Below are positions 39,290 through 50,175 of a stretch of DNA of 64,000 nucleotides, in pieces. The notes beneath the pieces were generated by a model. That model was not told the DNA's origin. It searched no databases and worked only from the letters and a program-made list of their open reading frames with translations. The stretch is from Serinibacter arcticus (GTDB taxonomy: Bacteria > Actinomycetota > Actinomycetes > Actinomycetales > Beutenbergiaceae). The DNA lies in assembly GCF_003121705.1 (NCBI RefSeq), contig NZ_PYHR01000002.1, positions 3,968,001-4,032,000 on the forward strand, in the 5' to 3' direction. The translations under genes and the position numbers were made by a program. Position 1 is the first letter of the stretch. Every line of letters begins with the position of its first letter.

Positions 39290-39911
39290 CCGCCGCTACG
39301 GCGAGCGCGACGTCCTCGTCGACGTCGCCTCGGTGGCCGCGGCCCAGGCCCTGGCGCGCCGGCTCGACGGCGCCGCGGGGGTCGTGGACGTCGTCCCGGC
39401 CGCGCGGACCCTCCTCGTGCGGTGCGACGGCGTGCCCAGCGCCCGACGCTGGGCCGACGCGCTGGCGACCGAGGACGAGCCGGACGTCGACACCGACGCC
39501 GTCCCGGTGGCCCGCCCCCGCGAGGTCGAGATCGCCGTCGTCTACGACGGTGCGGACCTCGACGCCGTCGCGCGCGGCGCCGGCCTGAGCGTCGCCGACG
39601 TCGTCGCGCGTCACACGGCGCGCCCCTACCGGGCCGCGTTCGCCGGCTTCGCGCCCGGGTTCGTCTACCTCGAGGGGCTGGACCCCGTGCTCGCGACGCC
39701 GCGGCTCGCCGTCCCGCGCACCGGCGTCCCCGCCGGGTCGGTGGCGGTCGCGGCCGAGATGACCGCCGTCTACCCGCGCAGCAGCCCGGGCGGCTGGAAC
39801 CTGCTCGGACGGACCGACGCCGTCATGTTCGACCTGGACCGCGAGCGGCCCGCCCTCATCGAGCCGGGCGACGTGGTGCGCTTCGTCGACGTCGGACGGG
39901 GGAGCGCATGA
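39282..39911 (+). CDS. pxpB: 5-oxoprolinase subunit PxpB (KipI-like)
   Basis: 209 aa, GTG start 8 nt inside pxpA. The KipI/allophanate hydrolase subunit 1 blocks are REVEIAVVYDGADLDAVA, PYRAAFAGFAPGFVYLEGLDP, and VAVAAEMTAVYPRSSPGGWNLLGRT. It is the partner of PxpC; the following ATG overlaps its stop. Confidence 0.92.
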   Translation: MRSRRYGERDVLVDVASVAAAQALARRLDGAAGVVDVVPAARTLLVRCDGVPSARRWADALATEDEPDVDTDAVPVARPREVEIAVVYDGADLDAVARGAGLSVADVVARHTARPYRAAFAGFAPGFVYLEGLDPVLATPRLAVPRTGVPAGSVAVAAEMTAVYPRSSPGGWNLLGRTDAVMFDLDRERPALIEPGDVVRFVDVGRGSA

Positions 39912-40813
39912 TCACGGTGGAGCGCGCGGACGGCCTTGTGCTGCTGCAGGACCTCGGACGCCCCGGCCACGCGCGGCTCGGCGTCGCGCCGTCGGGGGCG
40001 TTCGACGTCGGCGCCCACCTCGCCGCGACGGCGGCCGTGGGGAACGTGCGCGGGGCGGCGACCCTCGAGGTGCTGCTGGGGCCGCTCGTCCTGCGGACGC
40101 GTCGCGCGTGCGTCCTGGCCGTGACCGGCGCCGACGGCGACGTCCTGGTCGACAGCCTCGCCGTCGCCCCCGGAAGGCCGTTCACCCTCCTGCCCGGGGC
40201 CCTCCTCACCGTCGGGGCGGCCCGCGACGGCGTGCGCCGCCACGTCGCCGTCCGCGGCGGGTTCGACGCCACGCCGGTCCTCGGCTCCCGCTCGCGCGAC
40301 ACGCTCGCCGCGCTCGGGCCCGCCCCGGTCGTCGTGGGGGACCGGCTCGCGGTGGGCGACGCCGTCGCGACGGCGGGCGGTGCGGCGCTGCGCTCCGGCC
40401 TCCGACGGTCCGACGCCCGGGACGCCCCCCGGGGTCCCGGGCCCACCCCCGACGTCCTGGTCCTGGAGTGCCTGCCCGGTCCGCGGCCCGAGCTGTTCGC
40501 GGCCGACGCCCTCGCGCGGCTCGCGGAGCGGGTCGCCGTCGTGAGCGATCGCTGCGACCGCGTCGCCGTGCGGCTCGACGGCGTGGCCGTGGAGCGAGTC
40601 GACGACACCGAGCTGCCCTCGGAGGGTCTGGTCGCGGGCGCCGTCCAGGTGCCGCCGTCGGGGCAGCCCGTCGTGATGGGGCCCGACCACCCGTTGACGG
40701 GCGGTTACCCGGTGCTGGCGGTCCTGACCCGCGCCTCGCTCGACGCCCTGGCGCAGGTGCGTCCGGGGGCGCGCGTCCGGCTGGTGGTGCCGAAGGCCTC
40801 CGGGGAGCGCTGA
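39908..40813 (+). CDS. pxpC: 5-oxoprolinase subunit PxpC (KipA-like, biotin-independent carboxyltransferase fold)
   Basis: 301 aa. Conserved parts include LVLLQDLGRPGHARLGVAPSGAFD, TLEVLLGPLVLR, RHVAVRGGFD, the SDRCDRVAVRLDG strand and PPSGQPVVMGPDHPLTGGYPVLAVL. It is the allophanate hydrolase subunit 2-like subunit that completes the PxpABC complex. It is coupled to pxpB by an ATGA overlap. Confidence 0.92.
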   Translation: MITVERADGLVLLQDLGRPGHARLGVAPSGAFDVGAHLAATAAVGNVRGAATLEVLLGPLVLRTRRACVLAVTGADGDVLVDSLAVAPGRPFTLLPGALLTVGAARDGVRRHVAVRGGFDATPVLGSRSRDTLAALGPAPVVVGDRLAVGDAVATAGGAALRSGLRRSDARDAPRGPGPTPDVLVLECLPGPRPELFAADALARLAERVAVVSDRCDRVAVRLDGVAVERVDDTELPSEGLVAGAVQVPPSGQPVVMGPDHPLTGGYPVLAVLTRASLDALAQVRPGARVRLVVPKASGER

Positions 40814-40839
40814 CGCGGCAGGAGTGCCACGATGTCGCC

Positions 40840-41097
40840 ATGACCCAGACGCCGCCGCCCGCCCCGACCCGCTCGGGCTTCGGAGCGCTCGCCAAGAAGT
40901 ACTGGCTGCCCGTGCTGCTGACGGCCCTCGCCGTCGTCTTCATCGTGCAGAACACGAACGACATCGCGATCCACCTGTTCAACCGGACGGTCGCGGCCCC
41001 GGCCTGGCTCGTCTACACGATCCTCGTCGTGCTGGGCATCGCGGTCGGGGCGTTCGCGCAGCGTCGTCGCATCAAGCGCCGCGTCGGCCTGGGCTGA
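40840..41097 (+). CDS. LapA/DUF1049-like small membrane protein
   Basis: 85 aa. Two membrane helices (WLPVLLTALAVVFIVQNTNDIAIHLF and APAWLVYTILVVLGIAVGAFA) and an Arg/Lys tail match the LapA (DUF1049) family. The VVFIVQNT motif in helix 1 is the hallmark. It starts 26 nt after pxpC with GGCAGGAG upstream. Confidence 0.78.
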   Translation: MTQTPPPAPTRSGFGALAKKYWLPVLLTALAVVFIVQNTNDIAIHLFNRTVAAPAWLVYTILVVLGIAVGAFAQRRRIKRRVGLG

Positions 41098-41150
41098 CAC
41101 GAGGTCCGACCCGGAGCCGGCACGGGAGCGAGGAGCGCCGTCGCCCCCTC

Positions 41151-41156
41151 TAGACT
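41151..41156 (+). promoter_or_regulatory. -10 box (TAGACT) of gatC, leaderless
   Basis: It lies 7 nt before the gatC ATG; no Shine-Dalgarno sequence. Confidence 0.5.
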
Positions 41157-41163
41157 CGGGGGC

Positions 41164-41460
41164 ATGCCCACGTTCTCCTCCGAGGAAGTCGCGCGCCTGG
41201 CAGGTCTCGCGCGGATCGACCTCACCCCAGACGAGCTGGACCGGTTCGCCGGCGAGCTCGAGGTCATCGCCCACGCCGTCGAGAAGGTCAGCGAGCTGGC
41301 GACGGCCGACGTGCCCGCCACCAGCCACCCGATCCCGCTCACGAACGTCTACCGCGAGGACGTCGTGTCCGACGTCGTCGATCGCGACGAGGTGCTCGCG
41401 CAGGCGCCCGCCTCCGAGGACGGCCGCTTCGCCGTCCCGCAGATCCTGGGGGAGGAGTGA
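41164..41460 (+). CDS. gatC: Asp-tRNA(Asn)/Glu-tRNA(Gln) amidotransferase subunit C
   Basis: 98 aa. [42 protein letters not shown] and the NVYREDVV segment are typical GatC. It stabilises GatA and GatB in the complex that amidates misacylated tRNAs. It is followed by gatA with GGAGGAG at the end of gatC. Confidence 0.94.
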   Translation: MPTFSSEEVARLAGLARIDLTPDELDRFAGELEVIAHAVEKVSELATADVPATSHPIPLTNVYREDVVSDVVDRDEVLAQAPASEDGRFAVPQILGEE

Positions 41461-41462
41461 CC

Positions 41463-42973
41463 ATGACCGCGTCCCCGCTGGTCCGCCGGACCGCCGCCGA
41501 GCTCGCCGACCTGCTCACCGCCGGTGAGGTCTCCGCCGTCGAGGTCGCGCAGGCGCACCTCGACCGCATCGCCGAGGTGGACGGGGCGGTCCACGCCTTC
41601 CTCCACGTCGACGGCGCCGACACCCTCGCCCAGGCCCGCGCCGTCGACGACGCGCGCGCCGCCGGCACCGCGCTGCACCACCTCGCCGGTGTGCCGATCG
41701 CCGTCAAGGACGTCGTCGTCACGCGCGGCACGCCCACGACCGCCGGCTCCCGCATCCTCGAGGGCTGGGTCCCGCCGTACGACGCGACCCTGGTCGAGAA
41801 GCTGCGTGCTGCCGGCCTGCCGATGCTCGGCAAGACCAACATGGACGAGTTCGCCATGGGGTCGAGCACCGAGCACTCCGGCTACGGCCCGACCCACAAC
41901 CCGTGGGACCTCACCCGCATCCCGGGCGGCTCGGGGGCGGCAGCGCCGCCTCGCTCGCGGCCTTCGAGGCCCCGCTCGCGATCGGGACGGACACGGGCGG
42001 CTCGATCCGCCAGCCCGCCGCCGTCACCGGCACCGTCGGCGTCAAGCCGACGTACGGCTCGGTGTCCCGTTACGGCCTGATCGCCCTGGCCAGCAGCCTC
42101 GACCAGGCGGGCCCGTGCTCGCGCACCGTGCTCGACTCGGCGCTCCTGCACGAGGTCATCGGCGGGCACGACCCGCGCGACTCCACCTCGCTGCCCGAGG
42201 CGGCGACCGGTTACGCCGACGCGGCCCGCCTCGGCGGCACGGGCGACCTGACCGGCGTGCGCGTCGGCGTCGTCAAGGAGCTCGCGGGCGAGGGCTACCA
42301 GCGCGAGGTCAGCGAGGCGTTCGCGCGCTCCGTGCGCGACCTCGAGGCCGCCGGCGCCGAGGTCGTGGAGGTGAGCTGCCCCTCGTTCGAGGCTGCGCTC
42401 GCCGCCTACTACCTGATCCTCCCGGCGGAGGCCTCCAGCAACCTGGCGAAGTTCGACGGCATGCGCTTCGGCCTGCGCGTCGAGCCGAGCGAGGGTCCCG
42501 TCACCGCCGAGCGCGTCATGGCCGCCACCCGCGGCCAGGGCTTCGGCGCCGAGGTCAAGCGCCGGATCATCCTGGGGACCTACGCCCTCTCGGCGGGCTA
42601 CTACGACGCCTACTACGGCAGCGCGCAGAAGGTCCGCACGCTCATCCAGCGCGACTTCGCGGCCGCGTACTCCCAGGTCGACGTGCTCGTCTCGCCGACG
42701 GCCCCGACCACGGCGTTCACGCTCGGCGAGAAGCTCGACGACCCGCTGGCGATGTACCTCAACGACGTCGCGACGATCCCCGCCAACCTCGCCGGCGTCC
42801 CCGGCATCTCGGTGCCCAACGGCCTCGACGACGCCGGCCTGCCGATCGGCATCCAGGTGCTCGCCCCGGCCCGCGCCGACGCCCGCCTCTACCGCGTGGG
42901 CGCCGCCCTGGAGCACCACTACACGGCATCGCAGGGTGCCATCCTCGACCGCATCCCGGAGGTGTCCCGGTGA
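41463..42973 (+). CDS. gatA: Asp-tRNA(Asn)/Glu-tRNA(Gln) amidotransferase subunit A (frameshifted in this sequence)
   Basis: ATG at 41463 follows GGAGGAG by 6 nt. The amidase domain carries the catalytic Lys in VPIAVKDVV and, after the shift, the Ser-cis-Ser region [19 protein letters not shown]. The break falls exactly in the invariant PGGSGGGSAAS loop: the sequence has five G at 41933-41937 where six would give Gly-Gly-Gly. Restoring it yields 503 aa, the normal length. It overlaps gatB by 4 nt. Confidence 0.93.
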
Positions 42974-44481
42974 CCACCCGCCCCGCCGTCGCGCTCGTCG
43001 ACTTCGACGACGCCGTCCGCCGGTACGACCCCGTCCTCGGCATCGAGGTCCACGTCGAGCTCGGCACCGCCACGAAGATGTTCGACGGCGCCCCCGTCAC
43101 CTTCGGGGCCGAGCCGAACACGCAGGTCACGCCCGTCTCGCTCGGGCTGCCGGGCGCCCTGCCCGCGGTCAACCGCAAGGCCGTGGAGTCGGCGATCAAG
43201 ATCGGCCTCGCGCTCAACTGCGAGATCGCGCCGGTGTGCCGCTTCGCCCGGAAGAACTACTTCTACCCGGACGTGCCGAAGAACTTCCAGACCTCGCAGT
43301 ACGACGAGCCCATCGCCTTCGACGGCTGGCTCGACGTCGAGCTGTCCGACGGCGAGGTCGTCCGCGTGGAGATCGAGCGCGCGCACATGGAGGAGGACGC
43401 GGGCAAGAACACCCACGTCGGCGGCCACGACGGTCGACTCCAGGGCGCGGAGTACTCGCTCGTGGACTACAACCGCGCGGGCATCCCGCTGGTGGAGATC
43501 GTCACGCGCCCGATCCCGGGCACCGGCGAGCGCGCCCCCGAGGTCGCGGCCGCCTACGTCCGCACGCTGCGCGACATCTTCCGGGCGCTGGACGTCTCCG
43601 AGGCGAAGATGGAGCGCGGCAACGTCCGCGCCGACGTCAACCTCTCGCTGCGGGCCACACCGGACAGCCCGCTCGGGACCCGCACCGAGACGAAGAACGT
43701 CAACTCCTTCCGCAGCGTCGAGCGCGCCGTGCGCTACGAGGTCTCGCGCCAGGCCGCCGTGCTCGACGCCGGCGGCACGGTCATCCAGGAGACGCGCCAC
43801 TTCCACGAGAGCGACGCCTCGACCTCGCCCGGTCGTGTGAAGTCCGACGCCGAGGACTACCGCTACTTCCCCGAGCCCGACCTGGTGCCCGTCGCGCCGT
43901 CGCGCGAGTGGGTCGAGGAGATCCGGGCGACGCTGCCGGAGCTCCCGGCCGCGCGCCGTCGTCGCCTCGACGGCGAGTGGGGCTTCGCCGAGGCCGAGAT
44001 GCGCGACGTCGTGAACGCCGGCGCCCTCGACCTCCTCGAGGCGACGGTCCGGGCCGGCTCCTCGCCCGCCGCCGCGCGCAAGTGGTGGATGGGTGAGCTG
44101 GCCCGCGTGGCCAACGCCGGCGAGGTGACGCTGGAGGAGCTGGCGATCACGCCCGCGCAGGTCGCGCAGCTGCAGGGCCTGGTCGACTCGGGCCGCCTCA
44201 ACGACAAGCTCGCGCGCCAGGCGCTCGAGGGCGTCCTGGCGGGCGAGGGCGACCCCGAGCAGGTCGCCGCCGCGCGCGGGCTCGAGATCGTCTCCGACGA
44301 CGGCCCGCTGCTCGAGGCCATCGACGCCGCCCTGGCGGCCCAGCCCGACATCGCCGAGAAGATCCGTGGCGGCAACCTCGGTCCGATCGGCGCCGTGATC
44401 GGCGCCGTCATGAAGGCCACCCGCGGCCAGGCCGACGCCGGCCGCGTGCGCGAGCTGGTGCTGGAGCGCGTGGCGTCCTGA
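42970..44481 (+). CDS. gatB: Asp-tRNA(Asn)/Glu-tRNA(Gln) amidotransferase subunit B
   Basis: 503 aa, GTG start. Blocks: [73 protein letters not shown] and [15 protein letters not shown]. The C-terminal YqeY-like domain ends with [23 protein letters not shown]. It provides the kinase and tRNA-binding subunit of GatCAB. Confidence 0.96.
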   Translation: MTTRPAVALVDFDDAVRRYDPVLGIEVHVELGTATKMFDGAPVTFGAEPNTQVTPVSLGLPGALPAVNRKAVESAIKIGLALNCEIAPVCRFARKNYFYPDVPKNFQTSQYDEPIAFDGWLDVELSDGEVVRVEIERAHMEEDAGKNTHVGGHDGRLQGAEYSLVDYNRAGIPLVEIVTRPIPGTGERAPEVAAAYVRTLRDIFRALDVSEAKMERGNVRADVNLSLRATPDSPLGTRTETKNVNSFRSVERAVRYEVSRQAAVLDAGGTVIQETRHFHESDASTSPGRVKSDAEDYRYFPEPDLVPVAPSREWVEEIRATLPELPAARRRRLDGEWGFAEAEMRDVVNAGALDLLEATVRAGSSPAAARKWWMGELARVANAGEVTLEELAITPAQVAQLQGLVDSGRLNDKLARQALEGVLAGEGDPEQVAAARGLEIVSDDGPLLEAIDAALAAQPDIAEKIRGGNLGPIGAVIGAVMKATRGQADAGRVRELVLERVAS

Positions 44482-44499
44482 CATGACCGGGGGCAGAAG

Positions 44500-45195
44500 A
44501 TGACGACGACGCCGCCGCTGTCCGCCGTCGCGCAGGACTACCTCAAGCTCGTCTGGAACGCGCAGGAGTGGTCCGACGCGCCGCTGACGGTCAAGGCGCT
44601 CGCGCAGCGCCTCGGCGTCACGGCGGGCACCGTCAGCGAGGGCGTCCGCCGGCTCGCCGACGTCGGACTCATCGACCACGCCCGGTACGGCCAGATCGCT
44701 CTCACCCCCGCCGGCCGGGTCGCGGCGCTGGCGGTGGTGCGGCGTCACCGTCTCGTGGAGACGCTGCTCGTGGAGACCTTCGGGTACTCCTGGGACGAGG
44801 TGCACGACGAGGCCGAGGTGCTCGAGCACGCCATCTCGGACGAGCTCGAGCGCCGGATCGACATCCACCTCGGCCACCCCACCCACGATCCGCACGGCGA
44901 TCCGATCCCGACGGCCGACGGCGAGATCACCATCCCGGCCGCCCGTCACCTGGGTGACCTCGAGGCGGGGGAGTGCGGCGTCGTGACCCGGGTGTCCGAC
45001 GCGGATCCCGCGCTCCTGCAGCGGCTCGCCCAGGAGCGCGTCGTGCCGGGGGAGCACGTGCGGGTGACGGGGCGGGACTCCGCGTCGGCGCTGATGTTCG
45101 TGGCGCCGCTGCCGCACGCGGAGGAGTCGGGGTCGACGTCGTCGGCGCCGTTCGGCATCACGGCTCTGCGTCACGTCTGGGTGGTGCCGGGGTGA
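44500..45195 (+). CDS. DtxR/MntR family metal-dependent regulator with manganese-type ligands
   Basis: 231 aa. The winged helix (VKALAQRLGVTAGTVSEGVRRLADVGLI) is followed by the dimerisation/metal domain and a FeoA/SH3-like C-terminal domain (ECGVVTRVSDADPALLQ). At the ligand positions it has D13 (AQDYLKL) and E106 (HDEAEVLEH), with E109 and H110. Iron-type IdeR/DtxR has Met and Cys there, whereas MntR has Asp and Glu, so manganese sensing is likely. Its stop shares a base with the next start. Confidence 0.85.
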   Translation: MTTTPPLSAVAQDYLKLVWNAQEWSDAPLTVKALAQRLGVTAGTVSEGVRRLADVGLIDHARYGQIALTPAGRVAALAVVRRHRLVETLLVETFGYSWDEVHDEAEVLEHAISDELERRIDIHLGHPTHDPHGDPIPTADGEITIPAARHLGDLEAGECGVVTRVSDADPALLQRLAQERVVPGEHVRVTGRDSASALMFVAPLPHAEESGSTSSAPFGITALRHVWVVPG

Positions 45196-45953
45196 TGTTC
45201 GCGACCGGGCCGGCCGTCGCCGTCGGTGCGCTGTGCGTGCTCGGGGTGAACCTGTACGCGGCCGCCCTCATCGTGCTGCGCGCCCGGCGCTACCGGACAC
45301 CGCTGTACAAGCCGATGCTGCTGAACATCGCCCTGTCCAACGTGCCGATCGTGCTGGCCGTGCTCGGCCTCGTCGTGGTCCTGCTCGCGCAGATCCCCGT
45401 GATCGAGGACGCCTCGCTCAGCTGGGTCGGTCCGACCGCGTTCGCCGCGACGGCGGTCGTGTTCGTCGCGTTCTTCCCGAACTCCGCCTACCTCATCACC
45501 GAGCTGAACTTCTCCCACCGCAAGGAGGGGGACGGCGTCCCGATGTGGTTCGACATCGTCATGACGTTGACGCTGACGATGTCAGGCATCCTCAACGCGA
45601 TCGTCTCGCTCTCCCTCGTGCAGACCTTCCTGATGTTCGGCTTCGACGTGCGCCAGGAGTTCCCGCTCGCGCCGCCGCCGTGGACGTGGGCGGTCGCCGC
45701 GGGGGTTCTCCTGCTGGCGTGCATCGGCGTGTGGATGGGACGGATGATCCGGCTGAACAGCTGGGACATCGTGCTGCCGTGGCGCATCGTGGTGAAGATG
45801 GTCAGGCACCTGCGCCAGCCGGGGAAGGTGCGCGAGCTGCTGGGGTTCACCGTTGCGCACTGGGTCCTCCTCGCACTCCTGTACGTGGCGGTGTACGCCC
45901 CCGTCTCGATGCTCGTGCTGTCGGAGCTGAGGCTCGGGACGGCAGTGCGCTGA
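45195..45953 (+). CDS. DUF1361 family membrane protein
   Basis: 252 aa with about seven membrane helices. The hallmark is [34 protein letters not shown], close to the LPNxxYxxTDL block of DUF1361. The start at 45195 overlaps the regulator stop by one base (TGATG), so translation is coupled. The family has no assigned function; linkage to an MntR-like gene is noted only as context. Confidence 0.78.
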   Translation: MFATGPAVAVGALCVLGVNLYAAALIVLRARRYRTPLYKPMLLNIALSNVPIVLAVLGLVVVLLAQIPVIEDASLSWVGPTAFAATAVVFVAFFPNSAYLITELNFSHRKEGDGVPMWFDIVMTLTLTMSGILNAIVSLSLVQTFLMFGFDVRQEFPLAPPPWTWAVAAGVLLLACIGVWMGRMIRLNSWDIVLPWRIVVKMVRHLRQPGKVRELLGFTVAHWVLLALLYVAVYAPVSMLVLSELRLGTAVR

Positions 45954-45994
45954 CGGGGCTCCGGACCACCTGACGGACGCGCCCCACCAGCGGA

Positions 45995-46012
45995 CCTACG
46001 GTGTCGTAGGTT
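45995..46012 (+). promoter_or_regulatory. Palindrome over the -10 box of the first ilvD gene
   Basis: CCTACG-GTGT-CGTAGG (45995-46010) overlaps TAGGTT (46007-46012), a likely -10 box, leaving a leader of about 45 nt. It is a candidate operator. Confidence 0.45.
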
Positions 46013-46063
46013 TGTTCGGCGGTCATCGAGGTCGGTGCCGCCGACGTCTCACAAGGAGCTGGA

Positions 46064-47922
46064 ATGTCACGTCCCCTGCGCTCGCGCACCTCCACCCACG
46101 GTCGGAACATGGCGGGCGCCCGCGCCCTCTGGCGCGCCACCGGCATGGGAGCGGACGACTTCGGCAAACCGATCATCGCGATCGCCAACTCCTACACGCA
46201 GTTCGTCCCCGGTCACGTGCACCTCAAGGACATGGGGGACCTCGTCGCCTCCGCGATCCGCGAGGCCGGCGGCGTGTCGAAGGAGTTCAACACCATCGCC
46301 GTCGACGACGGCATCGCGATGGGCCACGGCGGCATGCTCTACTCGCTGCCCAGCCGCGACCTCATCGCCGACTCGGTCGAGTACATGGTCAACGCGCACT
46401 GCGCCGACGCGATCGTCTGCATCTCCAACTGCGACAAGATCACGCCCGGCATGCTCAACGCCGCGCTGCGCCTGAACATCCCGGTCATCTTCGTCTCCGG
46501 CGGCCCGATGGAGGCCGGCAAGGCCGTGGTGGCGGACGGCGTCGCGAAGACCCCGCTCAACCTCGTCAACGCGATCAACTACGCGGCCGACGACGCCGTG
46601 AGCGACGCCGCGCTGGCCGAGGTCGAGGAGAACGCCTGCCCCACGTGCGGCTCGTGCTCGGGCATGTTCACAGCGAACTCCATGAACTGCCTCACCGAGG
46701 CCCTCGGGCTGTCGCTGCCCGGCAACGGCTCGACGCTGGCCACGCACGCCGCGCGCAAGGAGCTGTTCCTCGAGGCCGGCCGCACCATCGTCGACCTCGC
46801 CCGCCGCTACTACGAGGAGGAGGACGACTCGGCCGCGCCGCGCAGCATCGCGACCAAGGAGGCCTTCGGCAACGCGATGGCGCTCGACGTGGCGATGGGC
46901 GGGTCCACCAACACCGTCCTGCACATCCTGGCCGCGGCGCAGGAGGGCGAGATCGACTTCGACCTCACCGACATCGAGCGCATCTCCCGCGGGGTGCCGT
47001 GCCTGTCGAAGGTCGCGCCCAACCACCCGAACTTCCACATGGAGGACGTCCACCGCGCCGGCGGCATCCCCGCCCTGCTCGGCGAGCTGGACCGCGCCGG
47101 GCTGCTGAGCCACGACGTCACGTCCGTGCACACGCCGACGCTGCGGGCCTGGCTCGACGAGTGGGACATCCGCGGGGGAAGGCGAGCGAGCGCGCCGTCG
47201 AGCTCTTCCACGCCGCGCCCGGAGGGGTGCGCACGACGCAGGCGTTCTCGACGTCGAACCGCTGGGAGACGCTGGACACCGACGCGGCCGACGGCTGCAT
47301 CCGCGACCTGGAGCACGCCTACACGGTCGAGGGCGGACTGGCCGTGCTGCGGGGCAACATCGCCGAGGACGGCGCCGTGTTCAAGACGGCCGGTGTCGAT
47401 CCGGACGTCTTCCACTTCGTCGGCACCGCGCTGGTGTGCGAGTCGCAGGACGAGGCCGTGGACAAGATCCTCACCAAGCAGGTGAAGCCCGGTCACGTCG
47501 TCGTCGTGCGCTACGAGGGTCCCGCCGGCGGCCCCGGCATGCAGGAGATGCTCTACCCCACGTCGTTCATCAAGGGCCGCGGCCTCGGCAAGGTCTGCGC
47601 ACTGATCACGGACGGCCGGTTCTCCGGCGGCTCGAGCGGCATCTCCATCGGGCACGTCTCGCCCGAGGCGGCGGCCGGCGGCACGATCGGCCTCATCGAG
47701 GACGGCGACGAGATCGAGATCGACGTCGACACCCGCCTCATCCGCCTCAACGTGCCCGACGCGGTGATCGCCGAGCGCCGCGCCAAGATGGAGGCCTCGG
47801 AGCACCCCTGGCAGCCGGTCGACCGCGACCGCTACGTCTCCCCGGCCCTGCAGGCGTACGCCGCGATGGCGACGTCGGCCGACCGCGGCGCCGTGCGCGA
47901 CGTCTCCCTCATCCGGCACTGA
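46064..47922 (+). CDS. ilvD: Dihydroxy-acid dehydratase, long form (frameshifted in this sequence)
   Basis: ATG preceded by AAGGAG (46053-46058). [Fe-S] ligands lie in [14 protein letters not shown] and the [17 protein letters not shown] block; [16 protein letters not shown] identifies the long, enterobacterial-type IlvD. After DEWDIRGG the reading shifts to another frame and continues with [24 protein letters not shown] and the C-terminal domain ([20 protein letters not shown]). Five G at 47174-47178 should be six; restoring one base gives 619 aa. The enzyme makes 2-keto acids in valine, leucine and isoleucine synthesis. A different ilvD follows. Confidence 0.92.
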
Positions 47923-47938
47923 TCCCGCCCGGCTCCGC

Positions 47939-47989
47939 ACGTGCCGCCGCCGGCGACGCCCCTTCGGGCTGTCGCCGGCGGCGGCACGT
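47939..47989. terminator. Long hairpin between the two ilvD genes
   Basis: Seventeen perfect bp (47941-47957 with 47971-47987), extending to 19, with a loop that can itself pair. It begins 17 nt after the first ilvD stop and ends just before the -10 box of the second, so the two genes are probably separate units. Confidence 0.65.
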
Positions 47990-47992
47990 TCC

Positions 47993-47998
47993 TAGAGT
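47993..47998 (+). promoter_or_regulatory. -10 box (TAGAGT) of the second ilvD, leaderless
   Basis: It lies 6 nt before the ATG at 48005. Confidence 0.5.
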
Positions 47999-48004
47999 GG
48001 GGTC

Positions 48005-49714
48005 ATGACCGACACGGTGCGTCCAGAGATCGACATCAAGCCCCGCTCCCGACAGGTGACGGACGGCATCGAGGCGACGGCGTCGCGGGGGATGCTCCGT
48101 GCCGTCGGGATGGGCGACGACGACTGGGTCAAGCCCCAGATCGGCGTCGCGAGCTCGTGGAACGAGATCACCCCCTGCAACCTCTCGCTCGACCGGCTGG
48201 CCAAGGCCGTCAAGGAGGGGGTGCACGCCGGCGGGGGCTACCCGCTCGAGTTCGGCACCATCTCGGTCTCGGACGGCATCTCCATGGGGCACGAGGGGAT
48301 GCACTTCTCGCTCGTCTCGCGCGACATCATCGCCGACTCCGTCGAGACGGTGATCTCGGCCGAGCGGCTCGACGGCTCCGTCCTGCTGGCGGGCTGCGAC
48401 AAGTCCCTGCCCGGGATGCTGATGGCCGCCGCGCGGCTGGACCTGTCCTCGGTGTTCCTCTACGCCGGTTCGATCATGCCGGGGTGGGTGAAGCTCGAGG
48501 ACGGCACCGAGAAGGACGTCACGCTGATCGACGCCTTCGAGGCCGTCGGCGCCTGCCAGCGCGGGCTGATGAGCAAGGGCGACCTGGACCGCATCGAGCG
48601 CGCGATCTGCCCGGGCGAGGGTGCCTGCGGCGGGATGTACACCGCCAACACGATGGCCTCGGTGGCCGAGGCGATGGGGATGTCGCTGCCGGGGTCGGCG
48701 GCCCCGCCGTCGGCCGACCGTCGCCGCGACATGTTCGCGCGGAAGTCGGGCGAGGCTGTGGTCGAGCTGCTGCGCCAGGGCATCACCGCCCGGCAGATCA
48801 TGACGAAGGAGGCGTTCGAGAACGCCATCGCCGTCGTCATGGCGTTCGGCGGCTCGACGAACGCCGTGCTCCACCTGCTGGCGATCGCGCACGAGGCGGA
48901 GGTCGACCTCACGCTCGCCGACTTCGACCGCGTCGCGTCCCGGGTGCCGCACCTCGGTGACCTCAAGCCCTTCGGTCGCTACGTGATGAACGACGTCGAC
49001 CGCATCGGTGGCGTGCCGGTGGTGATGAAGGCTCTGCTCGACGCCGGTCTGCTGCACGGGGACTGCCTGACGGTCACCGGGAGGACCGTCGCGGAGAACC
49101 TCGCCGACATCGACCCGCCGGACCCCGACGGCAAGATCCTCCGGGCGCTCGACAACCCGATCCACCGCACGGGCGGCATCACGATCCTGCACGGCTCGCT
49201 CGCGCCCGACGGCGCGGTGGTGAAGTCCGCCGGCTTCGACAACGACGTGTTCGAGGGGACGGCGCGCGTGTTCCAGCGCGAGCGCGCCGCGCTCGACGCG
49301 CTCGAGGACGGGACGATCACCGACGGCGACGTCGTGGTCATCCGCTACGAGGGGCCCAAGGGCGGACCGGGGATGCGCGAGATGCTCGCCATCACCGGGG
49401 CCATCAAGGGCGCCGGCCTGGGCAAGACCGTCCTGCTCCTCACCGACGGCCGGTTCTCCGGCGGTACCACCGGGCTGTGCGTCGGGCACGTCGCGCCCGA
49501 GGCCGTGGACGGCGGGCCGATCGCCTTCGTGAACGACGGCGACCGGATCCGGCTCGACGTGGCGAACAAGACGCTCGACGTGCTGGTCAGCGCGGAGGAG
49601 CTGGACGCCCGCAAGGAGGGGTGGCAGCCCCTGGCTCCCGTCTACTCGCGCGGGGTGCTGGCGAAGTACGCGAAGCTCGTCCAGTCCGCCTCGCGCGGCG
49701 CCATCCTGGAGTAG
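48005..49714 (+). CDS. ilvD: Dihydroxy-acid dehydratase, short actinobacterial form
   Basis: 569 aa, intact. [Fe-S] ligands are in [14 protein letters not shown] and [37 protein letters not shown] and [22 protein letters not shown] are typical of the IlvD form usual in mycobacteria and other actinobacteria. It differs clearly from the upstream long form, so the pair is not a recent duplication. A hairpin and a -10 box in front show independent expression. Confidence 0.94.
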   Translation: MTDTVRPEIDIKPRSRQVTDGIEATASRGMLRAVGMGDDDWVKPQIGVASSWNEITPCNLSLDRLAKAVKEGVHAGGGYPLEFGTISVSDGISMGHEGMHFSLVSRDIIADSVETVISAERLDGSVLLAGCDKSLPGMLMAAARLDLSSVFLYAGSIMPGWVKLEDGTEKDVTLIDAFEAVGACQRGLMSKGDLDRIERAICPGEGACGGMYTANTMASVAEAMGMSLPGSAAPPSADRRRDMFARKSGEAVVELLRQGITARQIMTKEAFENAIAVVMAFGGSTNAVLHLLAIAHEAEVDLTLADFDRVASRVPHLGDLKPFGRYVMNDVDRIGGVPVVMKALLDAGLLHGDCLTVTGRTVAENLADIDPPDPDGKILRALDNPIHRTGGITILHGSLAPDGAVVKSAGFDNDVFEGTARVFQRERAALDALEDGTITDGDVVVIRYEGPKGGPGMREMLAITGAIKGAGLGKTVLLLTDGRFSGGTTGLCVGHVAPEAVDGGPIAFVNDGDRIRLDVANKTLDVLVSAEELDARKEGWQPLAPVYSRGVLAKYAKLVQSASRGAILE

Positions 49715-50017
49715 GTCGGCGAACCGCACGCGGGTCGGCGTGCAGATCCCCGGCGGCCCGGGACGGGGGCGCCGGGGCGGTGCCGCCGGGGGCGGTGCGC
49801 GACGGCGGGGGAGAGGGCCGTGGGCCGGAGAGTGGGCAGTGGAGCGGGCGCGGTGACGCAGGCCACAGAAACTGATTCCCCGCTTCTCCCTGACGCTCGG
49901 GCCGGCCCGGCCCCCGCCGCCGGGGCGCGTGATCGGCGTGATCTCGCGGCAGAACGGGTGTCCGGGTGGCGCGGCCAGCTGAGCAGGCGAGGAGCGAAGC
50001 CGCAGGATTCCGCCGTT

Positions 50018-50046
50018 TTGCCAGGTCAGCAACCCTGACGTAATGT
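50018..50046 (+). promoter_or_regulatory. rrn promoter P1
   Basis: TTGCCA (50018-50023), 17-nt spacer, TAATGT (50041-50046), about 440 nt upstream of the 16S start. Confidence 0.65.
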
Positions 50047-50175
50047 TCTTGTCACACGGGGAAGCGAGCCGGACCGAGAGGGCCGGGGCTGACCGTGAAT
50101 CCCAAGCGAAGAGCCGCTGAAGCGGTTCCACTGTCGCGGGGTCACCCTTGAGCTGGATCTGGTCAGGCCGTTGGT

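Noticed and set aside
41463-42973. gatA as a true pseudogene
   Set aside because: GatCAB is expected to be essential when Asn/Gln-tRNA synthetases are lacking; the break is a single missing G in the invariant Gly-rich loop and five other genes show the same error type.
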